Source: Gaiellasilicea sp963784895
Lineage (GTDB): Bacteria > Actinomycetota > Thermoleophilia > Gaiellales > Gaiellaceae
Direction: 5' to 3'
NCBI GenBank assembly: GCA_963784895.1
Contig: CAWATM010000016.1
Span: 186,001-250,000 of the forward strand
DNA length: 64,000 nucleotides
Shown: in pieces, positions 32,752 to 43,708 of the stretch
Layout of the letters: each line of letters opens with the position of its first letter
Position numbering within the stretch: the first letter of the stretch is position 1
Program-made: the position numbers and the translations under genes
Notes under the pieces: generated by a model
Databases searched by the model: none
Seen by the model: the letters and a program-made list of their open reading frames with translations, nothing else
Told to the model about the DNA's origin: nothing

Positions 32752-34274
32752 GTGATCGCGAATCACGCGCTGACCGGGAACGACCTCCGGCTCGATGACG
32801 TGTGGGAGGTCGCGGTGCACCGCGCGCCCGTCGGCCTCGCCGACGAGGCGCGCGGTCAGATGGAGGCCGCGCGCGCGCTCGTCGAGCAGGCCGCCGAGCA
32901 CACGTACGGCGTCAACACCGGCTTCGGCCGGTTCGTGTCCGAGTCGATCCCGGACGAGCAGGTGGAGGAGCTCCAGCTCCGCCTCCTCCGGAGCCACGCC
33001 TGCGGTGTCGGTGAGCCGTATCCGCCGGAGGTGGTGCGCGCGGCGATGCTCCTGCGCGCGAACGCGCTCGCGAAGGGCTTCTCGGGCGCCCGGATCGAGA
33101 CCGTCGAGCTGCTGATCGACTGCCTCAACCGCGACGTCCTGCCGTACGTGCCGTCACGCGGGTCGGTCGGGGCGAGCGGCGATCTCGCTCCGCTCGCCCA
33201 TCTCGCCCTGCCGCTGGTCGGCGAAGGGAAGGCCTGGTTCGACGGCTCGCTCGTCCCCGGTGCGGAAGCGCTCGCCGCCGCGGGGCTCGAGCCGGTGCGG
33301 CTCGGCGCGAAGGAGGGGCTGTCGCTGATCAACGGGACGCAGTTCATGGCCGCGATGGCCTCCGTCGCGCTCGTCCGTGCCTGGCGACTCGCGCGGACGG
33401 CCGACCTCGCGTGCGCGCTCTCGTTGGAGTCGCTGCAGGGATCGCGCACGAGCTTCCATCCAGCGATCCACGAGGCGAGGCCACTGCCGGGGCAGGTCGA
33501 CTCGGCCGCGAACCTGCACCGGCTGCTCGAGGGGTCGGCGATCATCGAGTCGCACCGCTGGTGCGATCGCGTCCAGGACGCCTACTCGCTCCGTTGCGCG
33601 CCGCAGGTGCACGGTGCGAGCCGCGACCTGCTCGCGCACGTGGAGGCAACGGTCGCCGTCGAGCTGAACGCGGCGACGGACAATCCGCTCGTCCTCGTCG
33701 GCGAGGGCATCGTCGTCTCGAACGGCAATTTCCACGGCCAACCGCTTGCCTTCGGGCTCGACGCGCTCGCGATGGCCGTCTCCGAGCTGGCGAGCATCTC
33801 CGAGCGCCGCGTCGAGCGGCTCGTCAATCCCTCGCTGTCGGAGGGGCTGCCGCCCTTCCTGACGCTCGAGGGCGGGCTCAACAGCGGCTTCATGATCCCC
33901 CAGTACGTCGCCGCGGCACTCGTCTCCGAAAGCAAGTCGCTCTGTCATCCGGCCAGCGTCGACTCGATTCCGACGAGCGCGGGCCAGGAAGATCACGTCT
34001 CGATGGGGAATGCGGCCGGCCTGAAAGCGCTGCGTGTGCTCGCGAACAGCGAGCGGGTGCTCGCAATCGAGCTGCTTGCCGGAGCGCAGGCGATCGAGTT
34101 TCTCGCGCCGCTCGAGCCGGGGCCGGGCGTGCGGGCGGCGCACGACGCTGTCCGCGAGCTGTCGGAGCGCGTCCGCGACGACCGCTCGCTCTCCGAGGAC
34201 ATCGAGCGCGTCGCGGTTGCGATCGCCGACGGCTCGATCCTGGCGGCGGCCGAGGCGTCGGTGGGGGAGCTCCG

Positions 34275-34278
<4 letters not shown>
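32752..34278 (+). CDS. hutH: Histidine ammonia-lyase
   Basis: The 508-residue enzyme converts histidine to urocanate and ammonia. The Ala-Ser-Gly triad that forms the MIO cofactor is visible in GSVGASGDLAPLAHLALP. The substrate-binding stretches YGVNTGFGRFVSESI, QDAYSLRCAPQVHG and SAGQEDHVSMG follow in the right order, at normal family length. It is the first gene of hutH-hutU-hutI. Its GTG follows a -10 element by six bases, and an inverted repeat lies just upstream. The stop overlaps hutU (GTGA). Confidence 0.97.
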
Positions 34279-35969
<1,691 letters not shown>

Positions 35970-35970
35970 C

Positions 35971-37197
35971 GTGCCGAAGCTGCTGCTCCGCGACCTGCGC
36001 CAGGTCGTCAGCCCCTCGGGCCGGGGTGCGCCGCTGCGCGGGGCGTCCCTCGGCGAGCTCGACCTGATCGAGGACGGCTACGTCCTCTGCGACGGCGCCC
36101 GGATCGAGGCGGTCGGGCTGATGACCGACCTGGCGCTGCCCGACGAGGACGTGGTCGAGCTCGACGGCCGCGGGCTCTGCGCGATCCCGGGCCTCGTCGA
36201 CTGCCACACGCATCCGGCGTTCGGCGGCGATCGAGTCGACGAGTTCTCGCTCCGTGCAGGCGGCGCGGGCTACGAGGAGCTGCACGCGGCCGGCGGCGGC
36301 ATCCTCTCGACCGTGCGCGCGACGCGCGCCGCGGGTGTGGACGGGCTCCGCGACGCCGTCGAGCGCCACCGCGGCTGGATGCTGCACGCGGGAACGACCA
36401 CGTTCGAAGGCAAGTCCGGCTACGGGCTCGACCGGGAGACCGAGCTCGACTCGCTGCGGGCGATTCGGGACGCCGGCGGTATCGCGACCTTCCTCGGCGC
36501 GCACTCGACGCCGCCGGAGTTCGACGACGCCGACGCGTACCTCGACTTCCTCCTCGCGGAGGTTCTTCCCGAGGCGGCGCCGCTGGCCGAGGCGGCGGAC
36601 GTCTTCCTCGAGCGCGGGGCTTTCGACGCCGAGCAGGCCCGCCGCTACCTGGAGGCGAGCCTCGAGCACGGCCTCGCCCTCCGCCTCCACGGCGACCAGT
36701 TCACCGAGTCGGGCGCGGTCCGGCTCGGGATCGAACTCGGCGCCCGCTCGGTCGACCACCTGGAAGCGACCGGGCCTGAAGGCATCGCGGCGCTCGCCGC
36801 GAGCGATGTCACCGGCGTCCTGCTTCCCGCGAGCGCGCTCTTCCTGAGCCGACCGATGCCGCCGGGCCGCGCGCTCGTCGACGCCGGCGCCGCCGTCGCG
36901 CTCGCGACCGACTTCAACCCCGGCAGCGCCTTCTGCGAGAGCCTGCCGGTGGTGATGTCGCTCGCGTGCACGCAGTTGACGCTGAGCCCGGCCGAGGCGC
37001 TTGCCGCGTGCACCGTCAACGCGGCGCACGTCCTCGGCCGCGCCGACCGCAGCGGGCGAATCGCCCCCGGCTACACCGCCGACCTCGTCCTGCTCGACAC
37101 ACCCGACTGGCGCTACGTCGCGTATCACCTCGCCGGCGACGTGATCGCGACCGTGGTCAAGGACGGCGCCGTCGCCGTCGGTCGAGCGGCATACTGA
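35971..37197 (+). CDS. hutI: Imidazolonepropionase
   Basis: The 408-residue amidohydrolase opens imidazolonepropionate to formimino-glutamate. The metal ligands of the amidohydrolase barrel are visible: HTH in GLVDCHTHPAFGG, the later His in LHGDQFTESGAV and Asp in ALATDFNPGSAF. EGKSGYGLDRETEL is a substrate-binding stretch. The GTG start is one base after the hutU stop. Together with ftcD upstream this gives a full route from histidine to glutamate. Confidence 0.97.
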   Translation: MPKLLLRDLRQVVSPSGRGAPLRGASLGELDLIEDGYVLCDGARIEAVGLMTDLALPDEDVVELDGRGLCAIPGLVDCHTHPAFGGDRVDEFSLRAGGAGYEELHAAGGGILSTVRATRAAGVDGLRDAVERHRGWMLHAGTTTFEGKSGYGLDRETELDSLRAIRDAGGIATFLGAHSTPPEFDDADAYLDFLLAEVLPEAAPLAEAADVFLERGAFDAEQARRYLEASLEHGLALRLHGDQFTESGAVRLGIELGARSVDHLEATGPEGIAALAASDVTGVLLPASALFLSRPMPPGRALVDAGAAVALATDFNPGSAFCESLPVVMSLACTQLTLSPAEALAACTVNAAHVLGRADRSGRIAPGYTADLVLLDTPDWRYVAYHLAGDVIATVVKDGAVAVGRAAY

Positions 37198-37202
37198 TTC
37201 CG

Positions 37203-37616
37203 ATGGCGACCAAGAAGCAGCAGCGCCGCCGGCAGAAGCTGAAGCGGCACGAGTACGAAGAGGTCTATGTCGACGACGACGGCAACGTGCTCCCGCCCGA
37301 GGAGGCAGAGGAGCTCGGCGTCGACGCACCAGCGCGCAAGGCCGAGCGCACGCCGAAGGATCGCCCGACCGGCCGCGCCGGCCGCGCGCTCGAGCCGCCG
37401 TCGTGGCGGAAGACGGCGAAGCGCGGTCTCCTCTTCTTCCCGCTGATGCTGATCACCGTGATGCTGCTCGGACAGGAACTGACGCTCGTGCAGCAGATCT
37501 TCCAGACGATCGTGCTGATGGGTTTCTTCCTCCCGTTCAGCTACTTCATGGACTCGATGATGTGGCGCTCCTACCAGCGCCGCATCGCCCGCACGGGAGC
37601 CTCGAAGAAGCCGTAA
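37203..37616 (+). CDS. Small membrane protein, function unknown
   Basis: The ATG lies five bases after the hutI stop region. The 137-residue product starts with a Lys/Arg-rich segment (MATKKQQRRRQKLKRHEYEE). An acidic and Pro-rich middle follows, then two membrane segments (LLFFPLMLITVMLLGQ and TIVLMGFFLPFSYFMD) and a basic tail. Both ends are predicted cytoplasmic. I do not recognise it beyond a general actinobacterial membrane protein. It may be read through from hut, but a functional tie is not implied. Confidence 0.7.
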   Translation: MATKKQQRRRQKLKRHEYEEVYVDDDGNVLPPEEAEELGVDAPARKAERTPKDRPTGRAGRALEPPSWRKTAKRGLLFFPLMLITVMLLGQELTLVQQIFQTIVLMGFFLPFSYFMDSMMWRSYQRRIARTGASKKP

Positions 37617-37718
37617 GGGCGGCGCGCGGCTGCTCGAATTCACGGATCGAGATCAGTGCTCTCCCCGATGAACGGCGTGGGCGCGCGCGTGAGCATCGAG
37701 GCGAAAGGAGGCCTCACG

Positions 37719-37982
37719 ATGACATCCGTCACGCACGAGCCGGTTCGGCGCCAGCAGCTGGCGTGGTGGCAGTTCTTCGGTCCCGACTTCTGGCCGTCGC
37801 TGGCGATCATGGTCATCTGGCTGGCGGTGCTGCTCGATGCGGTCTTCGGACCCGACCTGGTCAGCAACACCGTCGCAGGCGACCATACGACCGTCCCCTC
37901 GGCGATTCTGCTGTCGGCGCCTGCCTTCTTCGCGACCTGGGTCGTTGCGAAGTACGGCTTCCGGCGCAACCGGGACGCCTGA
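37719..37982 (+). CDS. Small two-segment membrane protein, function unknown
   Basis: The ATG at 37719 is preceded by AAAGGAGGCCTCACG, a good site; an in-frame start at 37656 lacks one. The 87-residue product has two membrane segments (WPSLAIMVIWLAVLLDAVF and VPSAILLSAPAFFATWVVA), the aromatic stretch WWQFFGPDF before the first, and a basic end. No family is recognised. Confidence 0.65.
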   Translation: MTSVTHEPVRRQQLAWWQFFGPDFWPSLAIMVIWLAVLLDAVFGPDLVSNTVAGDHTTVPSAILLSAPAFFATWVVAKYGFRRNRDA

Positions 37983-38002
37983 CCGTCGCTCTGCGGGGGC
38001 CG

Positions 38003-38338
38003 CTACGCGGCGCTGCCGCGATAGTGGCCCTCGCCGGGCCACGGCGCGAGCAGGAGTAGGATCCGCGCGCCCTCGTCGCTCGCCAGCGAGTGCCGTTCGT
38101 CGGGATCGAAGCGGAAGAGCATCCCTGGTGTCGCGTCGATCGACTCGCCGCCGGCGGCGATCCGCACCTTCCCGTCGAGCACGGTCACCCAGGCGTTCTC
38201 CTTCACCTGATGGTCGCCCATCACTTGTCCGGGGTTGAGGACGATCAGCACCGCGCGCGCCTCGTTGCCCGAGTGGACGACGAGCGGATCCCGCGTCCCG
38301 GCCGGCGCATCGACCTCCATCAGGCTCCAGCTCTGCAC
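38003..38338 (-). CDS. Cupin-domain protein
   Basis: The 111-residue single cupin domain has LNPGQVMGDHQVKENAWVTV (motif 1, with the His and Glu ligands) and GMLFRFDPDERHSLASDEGA (motif 2, with the third His). The beta-barrel should hold one metal ion, but the reaction is unknown. The GTG at 38338 is preferred because a minus-strand TATCCT lies seven bases upstream; an ATG six codons later is possible. It is divergent from the metallo-beta-lactamase-fold gene. Confidence 0.8.
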   Translation of the reverse strand: MQSWSLMEVDAPAGTRDPLVVHSGNEARAVLIVLNPGQVMGDHQVKENAWVTVLDGKVRIAAGGESIDATPGMLFRFDPDERHSLASDEGARILLLLAPWPGEGHYRGSAA

Positions 38339-38345
38339 AGGGGCA

Positions 38346-38355
38346 AGGATAAACT
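38346..38355. promoter_or_regulatory. Second pair of overlapping divergent -10 elements
   Basis: AGGATAAACT reads as TATCCT on the minus strand (38351-38346, seven bases before the cupin GTG) and TAAACT on the plus strand (38350-38355, ten bases before the ATG at 38366). The two elements share two bases. Confidence 0.5.
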
Positions 38356-38365
38356 CATCCGCCTG

Positions 38366-39001
38366 ATGGGGCTCGCCGTCGACCAGCTCTCGCTCGGCCC
38401 GATCGGGACGAACTGCTACCTCGTCCGCGCCGATCAGGGCGCGACGGACGCCGCCGTGATCGACCCCGGCGACGAGGCCGCAGAGATCGGACGCGCGCTC
38501 GAGTCGCTCGGCGCAGCCTGCGTCGCGATCCTGCTCACCCACAGTCACTACGACCACTTCGGCGCACTCGCCGAGCTGGCCGAGTCGTCCGGCGCGCCCG
38601 TCTGGCTGCCCGAGGGCGAGCTCGACGTCTTCCGCCGGCCGGGCGACTTCTTCCCGGGCGTCACGATGCGCGCCTACGGCGGCGACGCGACCCTCCTCGC
38701 CGGCGGCGAGACGATCGAGGCGGCCGGCATCTCCTTTCGGGTGCTCCACGTCCCGGGCCACTCGCCCGGCCACCTCTCCTACTACGCCGATGGCCATCTG
38801 TTCTCCGGTGATGTGCTGTTCGCTGGCTCGGTCGGACGCACCGACTTGCCCTTCGGCGGTTGGGACACGTTGCTCGAGTCGATCCGCTCGCTCACCGACG
38901 CCTATCCGCCAGAGACGGTCGTGCTCTCCGGGCACGGCCCGGCGACGACGCTCGGCGACGAGCTCGCACGCAACCCGTTCCTGGCCGAGCTTCGCACGTG
39001 A
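38366..39001 (+). CDS. Metallo-beta-lactamase-fold hydrolase (glyoxalase II-like)
   Basis: The 211-residue protein has the binuclear metal site of the fold: LLTHSHYDHFGALAELA (HxHxDH), VPGHSPGHLSYYADGHLFSG (His and bridging Asp) and VLSGHGPATTLGDEL (last His). The N-terminus LGPIGTNCYLVRADQG is typical of small glyoxalase II-like hydrolases that sit beside hisS and aspS in many Gram-positive genomes. The thioester substrate is not proven. Its stop overlaps the hisS start by four bases. Confidence 0.9.
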   Translation: MGLAVDQLSLGPIGTNCYLVRADQGATDAAVIDPGDEAAEIGRALESLGAACVAILLTHSHYDHFGALAELAESSGAPVWLPEGELDVFRRPGDFFPGVTMRAYGGDATLLAGGETIEAAGISFRVLHVPGHSPGHLSYYADGHLFSGDVLFAGSVGRTDLPFGGWDTLLESIRSLTDAYPPETVVLSGHGPATTLGDELARNPFLAELRT

Positions 39002-40236
39002 CCAAGATCGAGCGGCCGCGGGGCACGCACGACATCCTCCCGTCCGAGCAACCTCTCTGGCGGCGCGTCACCGGCGAGATCGAACGGCTGACGGCGCTCT
39101 ACGGCTACCGGCCGATCCAGACACCGCTCTTCGAGGACACGGATCTCTTCCTGCGCACGTCCGGGCAGGGCTCCGACGTCGTCCAGAAAGAGATGTACAC
39201 CTTCGCCGACCGCTCCGACCGCTCGCTGACGCTGCGCCCGGAAGGGACGGCGCCGATCTGCCGCGCTTACGTGGAGCACGGCCTGCACCGCGAGCCGCAG
39301 CCGCAGAAGCTCTACACGATCGGGCCGATGTACCGGTACGGCGCCCCCGGTCGCGGCCGCTATCGCGAGCACTGGCAGCTGTCGGTCGAGGCGATCGGCA
39401 CCGACGACCCCGCGATCGATGCGGAGATCATCCAGCTCTACGACACGCTTCTGCACCGGCTCGGAATCGCGAGCTACCGGCTCGAGCTGAACTCGATCGG
39501 CTGCCGCGAATGCCGCCCCGCGTACGTCGAGCAGCTGACGGCGTGGCTCAGGAGCATGAGGCCCAGCTTCGGCGAGGAGGCGCGGGCGAAGCTGCGGACG
39601 AGCCCGCTCCGCGTCTTCGACGTCAAGGACGAGCGCACGCGCGCGCTGCTCGAGGACGCGCCGAAGATCGGCGACTCGCTCTGCGAGGCGTGCCGCAACC
39701 ACTTCGCAGCCGTCCGCGCCGACCTCGACGCGACCGGCGTTGCCTACGACCTCGTGCCGACCCTCGTCCGCGGGCTCGACTACTACTCGCGCACGACCTG
39801 GGAGTTCATCGGCCCGATGGACAACGAGAACTCGACCATCTCCGGCGGCGGCCGCTACGACTACCTCGTCGAGGAGATCGGGGGGCCGGCGACGCCGGGC
39901 GTGGGCTTCGGCGCCGGGATCGAGCGGCTGTTGATTGCGATCGAGGACGAGGGCGTCGGCGACGCCGCCGCCCCAGCCGTCGACGTCTTCGTCGCCGTCG
40001 AGCCCGGCGCGCCGCGCGAGCTCGTGCCGCCGCTCCTGCAGGGCCTGCGCGAGGCCGGCGTCGCGGCAGACACCGACTACGCCGGCCGCTCGCTCAAGGG
40101 TCAACTGACGCAGGCGGGGCGCTCCGGTGCGTCCACGACGGTGATCGTCCGCTCCGGAGACGCGCTGATCCGCCGGCAGGGGGCGCAGGACGAACCGGTC
40201 GCCCACGGGGACGTTCTCGGCACACTGTCGCGATGA
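38998..40236 (+). CDS. hisS: Histidyl-tRNA synthetase
   Basis: The 412-residue class II synthetase has RPRGTHDILPSEQPLWRRV at the N-terminus and motif 2 in SLTLRPEGTAPICRAYVEHG. The histidine-binding stretch is TLVRGLDYYSRTTWEFIG, motif 3 is GVGFGAGIERLLIA, and a C-terminal anticodon-binding domain contains DYAGRSLKGQLTQAGRSGA. It charges tRNA-His. GTG start, overlapping the upstream hydrolase; its stop overlaps aspS (ATGA). Confidence 0.97.
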   Translation: MTKIERPRGTHDILPSEQPLWRRVTGEIERLTALYGYRPIQTPLFEDTDLFLRTSGQGSDVVQKEMYTFADRSDRSLTLRPEGTAPICRAYVEHGLHREPQPQKLYTIGPMYRYGAPGRGRYREHWQLSVEAIGTDDPAIDAEIIQLYDTLLHRLGIASYRLELNSIGCRECRPAYVEQLTAWLRSMRPSFGEEARAKLRTSPLRVFDVKDERTRALLEDAPKIGDSLCEACRNHFAAVRADLDATGVAYDLVPTLVRGLDYYSRTTWEFIGPMDNENSTISGGGRYDYLVEEIGGPATPGVGFGAGIERLLIAIEDEGVGDAAAPAVDVFVAVEPGAPRELVPPLLQGLREAGVAADTDYAGRSLKGQLTQAGRSGASTTVIVRSGDALIRRQGAQDEPVAHGDVLGTLSR

Positions 40237-41966
40237 CGACGTGGCGCACGCACATGGCCGGCGAGCCGACCAAGGAGCTCGTCGGCGGAAAGCTGACCCT
40301 GTCCGGCTGGGTCGCGCGGCGCCGCGATCACGGCGGGCTGATCTTCGTCGACCTTCGCGATCGCAGCGGGATCACGCAGCTCGTGATCAACCCGGAGCTC
40401 GCGCCCGAGGCTGCCGAGCTGGCGCACCAGATCCGGAACGAGTTCGTGCTGCGCGCCGAGGGCACCCTCGTCGCGCGCAGCGCCGAGACCGTCAACCCGA
40501 GCATGCCAACCGGCGAGGTCGAGCTGCAGGTCGAGACGCTCGAGATCGTCAGCCGCTCGACGCCGCTGCCGTTTCAGCTCGACGAGGAGAACGTCGACGA
40601 GACGCTGCGCCTGCGCAACCGGTGGCTCGATCTGCGGCGCGAGAAGCTGCAGCGGAACATCACCCTGCGCGCGCAGATGGTCGGGATCATCCGGCGCGAG
40701 ATGGAGGCCGCCGGCTTCCTCGACATCCAGACGCCGATCCTGTTCAAGCCGACGCCCGAGGGCGCCCGCGACTTCGTCGTCCCCGCGCGCCTGCAGCCGG
40801 GACGCTTCTACGCGCTGCCGCAGAGCCCGCAGATCCTGAAGCAGCTGACGATGGTGGCCGGCTTCGACCGCTACTACCAGATCGCCATCTGCTTCCGGGA
40901 CGAGGATCTGCGCGCCGACCGCGTCCAGGAGCTCACCCAGCTGGACGTCGAGATGAGCTTCCCCGACCAGGAGTTCCTCTACGCGACGATGGAGCGGATG
41001 TATGCGCGGATCTGGCGCGAGTGCCTCGGAATCGAGATCGAGACGCCGTTCCCGCGCATGACCTTCGCCGAGGCCGACCGGCGTTACGGGACCGACAAGC
41101 CGGACACGCGCTTCGAGCTCGAGCTCGAGGATGCGACCGAGGTGACGCGGAGCTCGGAGTTCGGCATCTTCAAGAGCGTCGAAGCCGTCCGCTTCCTGCG
41201 CGTGCCCCAGGAGCTCAGCCGCGGCGACCTCGCCAAGCTCGAGGAGCTGGCGAAGGAGTGGGGGGCGAAGGGGCTCGCCTACCTCGTCTACGACGAGGAG
41301 GGGGAGGTGCGCTCGCCGATTGCGAAGTTCCTCTCCGAGCCGGAGCTGGCGCAGTTCCGCAGCGACCCGGGCTCGACCGTCCTCTTCGCGGCGGACACGT
41401 GGCCGGCGACGTCCCGCGTGCTCGGCGCGCTGCGCAGCCACCTCGGCCGCGAGCTCGGCCTGATCGACGAGGAGACGTTTACCTTCCTCTGGGTCTACGA
41501 CTTCCCGATGTTCGAGCGCGACGAGGACGCGGGGCGCTGGACGGCGGTGCACCACCCGTTCACGCGGCCGACGGACGACTCGAAGGCGGGCTTCGGCGAC
41601 GACCCCGAGCACGCGCTCGCCCACGCCTACGACCTGATCGTCAACGGCAACGAGCTCGGCGGGGGAAGCTTCAGGATCCACGAGCCCGAGATCCAGGCGC
41701 GGGTGTTCGAGCTGCTCGGGATGACCGAGGCCGAACAGCGGTCGAGGTTCGGCTTCCTGCTCGATGCGCTCGCGATGGGTGCGCCGCCGATGGGCGGGAT
41801 CGCGCTCGGGATCGACCGGATGACGATGGTGCTCGCCGGCGAGCCGAACCTGCGCGACGTGATCGCGTTCCCGAAGAACCAGGCCGGCGTCGACCCGATG
41901 AGCGGGGCGCCGTCCGAGGTGACGCAGGAACAGCTCGACGAGCTCGGAATACAGCTCGTCGAGTAA
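40233..41966 (+). CDS. aspS: Aspartyl-tRNA synthetase (bacterial type)
   Basis: The 577-residue class II synthetase has an OB-fold anticodon domain (LSGWVARRRDHGGLIFVDLR), then motif 1 region with the ADVQ-like FKPTPEGARDFVVPARLQPG and motif 2 ICFRDEDLRADRVQELTQLD. A GAD insertion domain (residues about 280-410, with SPIAKFLS) and motif 3 MGGIALGIDRMTMVLAGEPN follow. This is the normal bacterial layout. It is the third gene of the hydrolase-hisS-aspS run. Confidence 0.97.
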   Translation: MTTWRTHMAGEPTKELVGGKLTLSGWVARRRDHGGLIFVDLRDRSGITQLVINPELAPEAAELAHQIRNEFVLRAEGTLVARSAETVNPSMPTGEVELQVETLEIVSRSTPLPFQLDEENVDETLRLRNRWLDLRREKLQRNITLRAQMVGIIRREMEAAGFLDIQTPILFKPTPEGARDFVVPARLQPGRFYALPQSPQILKQLTMVAGFDRYYQIAICFRDEDLRADRVQELTQLDVEMSFPDQEFLYATMERMYARIWRECLGIEIETPFPRMTFAEADRRYGTDKPDTRFELELEDATEVTRSSEFGIFKSVEAVRFLRVPQELSRGDLAKLEELAKEWGAKGLAYLVYDEEGEVRSPIAKFLSEPELAQFRSDPGSTVLFAADTWPATSRVLGALRSHLGRELGLIDEETFTFLWVYDFPMFERDEDAGRWTAVHHPFTRPTDDSKAGFGDDPEHALAHAYDLIVNGNELGGGSFRIHEPEIQARVFELLGMTEAEQRSRFGFLLDALAMGAPPMGGIALGIDRMTMVLAGEPNLRDVIAFPKNQAGVDPMSGAPSEVTQEQLDELGIQLVE

Positions 41967-42061
41967 CCGATTGAAGTTTTTCGTTCGACAGCCGATGAAG
42001 ACGGCATACTTCCGGCGAGCCGCGCCGCGGCCCGCCCAGCGAACCGAGAAAGCGAAGGGCC

Positions 42062-42946
42062 ATGTCGTCAGGTGAGTCAGAGCGTTCGTCCGCGGGGCTG
42101 ACCGCGCTTCCGAATCTGGAACAGCTGCGCTCCGGCGACGGCTACGAGGAGCAGAGCGTCCGCGAGGCGTTCGACGCCTTCCGCCGCCACACCGCCCAGC
42201 TTCAGGCGCAGTTGCGGGTGCTCCAGGCCGCGCGCAGGACCGTGGACGGCGGGGCGACCGGCCACGCCGTGCGGATGGACTCGCTTCACCTGATCCGAGC
42301 CGCCGCCGAGTTCGCCGACACACTCGAGCGCGACGCGCAGGCGGCGTCGGCCTCGCAGCTGCAGCGGACCGAGGAGGAGGTCCGGGCGAAGCAGCACGCG
42401 CTGCAGGAGCGTGAGGCGGAGATCGAGCGTTATCGCACCGAGTCGGAGCGCCAGCGCGCCGAGATCGTGAACGCGGCGAAGGCAGAGTCGCGCGACCTCC
42501 TGACGAAGTCGAAGGCGGACGCCACACGCGAGCTGCGTGAGGCGGAGACCCGCGGCAACCGGCTGCTCGAGCAGTCGCGTCACCAGGCCACCGAGCTGAC
42601 GAACTCGGCCCGGGCCGAGGTCGAGCAGACGCTCGAGTGGGCCCGGGCCCAGGCGACGGCGGTGATGGCGCGCGCGCAGAAGGGCGCCGAGCAGCTGCTG
42701 GCGGCCGCGGGACTCGGCGAGCCTGCGATCGCCCAGGTCGTCCAGTCGATCATGGAGGCGAACGAGAGCGAGATCGCGCGCAGCGCCACACCGGCACCGA
42801 CACGTCCCGCCGCTGCGCCACCCGCGGCGGAGCCGGAGCCCCAGGTGGACGACGAGCCGCCCGCGCCCCCCGTGACGCCGACCGCCGACGCCGAAGTGGC
42901 GCAGGAGGAACCGGCGGAGGACGGGGAGCCCGAGCCCGAGAAGTAG
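42062..42946 (+). CDS. Coiled-coil protein, DivIVA/cell-envelope-like
   Basis: The 294-residue soluble protein has a long coiled coil from about residue 85 to 205 (EEEVRAKQHALQEREAEIER, then KAESRDLLTKSKADATRELR). A short helical segment containing GEPAIAQVVQSIMEANESE follows, with a Pro/Glu-rich tail. The distribution resembles DivIVA or ATP-synthase-b-like scaffolds in actinobacteria but no family N-terminal motif is present. The next two genes encode a Pro/Glu-rich membrane protein and a DPBB-domain protein, so an envelope role is plausible. Confidence 0.65.
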   Translation: MSSGESERSSAGLTALPNLEQLRSGDGYEEQSVREAFDAFRRHTAQLQAQLRVLQAARRTVDGGATGHAVRMDSLHLIRAAAEFADTLERDAQAASASQLQRTEEEVRAKQHALQEREAEIERYRTESERQRAEIVNAAKAESRDLLTKSKADATRELREAETRGNRLLEQSRHQATELTNSARAEVEQTLEWARAQATAVMARAQKGAEQLLAAAGLGEPAIAQVVQSIMEANESEIARSATPAPTRPAAAPPAAEPEPQVDDEPPAPPVTPTADAEVAQEEPAEDGEPEPEK

Positions 42947-42955
42947 GCGGCCGCC

Positions 42956-43708
42956 GTGCTCGGTCGCCTCTGGCCTCGCTTCGCGCTCGAAGCGTTCTTC
43001 CTGATTGCAGTCGCCCTCGCCGCGGGGCTCCTGGACCTCTCGGTCGCCGCGGTCGTCGTCGTGATGGCGGCCGCCTACCTGCTGACGGTGGCGTTGGAGC
43101 TCTTCTCCTGGCGGACGCGGCGCTCGCGCCGCTCTCCCGGTGCGGCAGCGGCCGTCGAAGAGTTGCCGGTGCACGAGCCTCCGAACGCGATCGTCACCGT
43201 GCGCGCGGGCGACCGGCCGCCCCGGCCCGAGGAGGACGAGATGTGGCTCGATCAGCTCGCTGTGCCCGACGAGGACGCAGGGTCGAACCCCGCCCCGACC
43301 GCCGAGCCGCAGCCCGCGGAGCCACAGCCGGACGTGGCCCCGGAGCCGGAACCGGTGTCAGAACCGGAGCCGGAGCCCGAGCCGGAGTCCATCTCGCCGC
43401 AGCTCGTCGCGATGGCCGAGCCGGAGCCCGAGCCCGAACGCGAACCGGAGCCCGTCCGCGAGCCAGAGCCAGAGCGAGAGCCCGTCGCGACGCTGCCTCT
43501 GCCCGCCCAGGCCCGGGAGTGGAACCTCTGGGAGCTCGAGCGCCTGACGCGTGAACAGGGCGGCGGCGATCCGGCGCGCGACGACGAATGGGGGTACCTC
43601 GTCGTCTACCTGCGCGACTTCGCACGGCCAGACGGCACCCTCCCGGCCGAGTTCGACGACCTCGTCCGCGAATCGTTCGGCGAGCTGATCGCCACCCGCG
43701 CACGGTGA
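42956..43708 (+). CDS. Membrane protein with a Pro/Glu-repeat linker
   Basis: The GTG-started 250-residue product has two membrane segments (ALEAFFLIAVALAAGLLDL and VAAVVVVMAAAYLLTVALEL). A cytoplasmic or external region dominated by EPEP-type repeats (residues 115-185) comes next, and a folded C-terminal domain contains REWNLWELERLTREQ and WGYLVVYLRDFARPDG. EP repeats usually form stiff, extended linkers. It lies nine bases after the coiled-coil gene and overlaps the DPBB gene (GTGA). Function unknown. Confidence 0.7.
   Translation: MLGRLWPRFALEAFFLIAVALAAGLLDLSVAAVVVVMAAAYLLTVALELFSWRTRRSRRSPGAAAAVEELPVHEPPNAIVTVRAGDRPPRPEEDEMWLDQLAVPDEDAGSNPAPTAEPQPAEPQPDVAPEPEPVSEPEPEPEPESISPQLVAMAEPEPEPEREPEPVREPEPEREPVATLPLPAQAREWNLWELERLTREQGGGDPARDDEWGYLVVYLRDFARPDGTLPAEFDDLVRESFGELIATRAR

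Noticed and set aside
38790..41966. A plus-strand frame open through most of hisS into aspS
   Set aside because: The hisS part is Arg/Pro-rich out-of-frame sequence. The aspS start at 40233 overlaps the hisS stop in the usual way.
43300..43490. Simple-sequence DNA repeat (GAGCCGGAGCCC-like)
   Set aside because: It is the coding sequence of a Pro/Glu-rich linker, with codon variation between units; treated as a protein feature.
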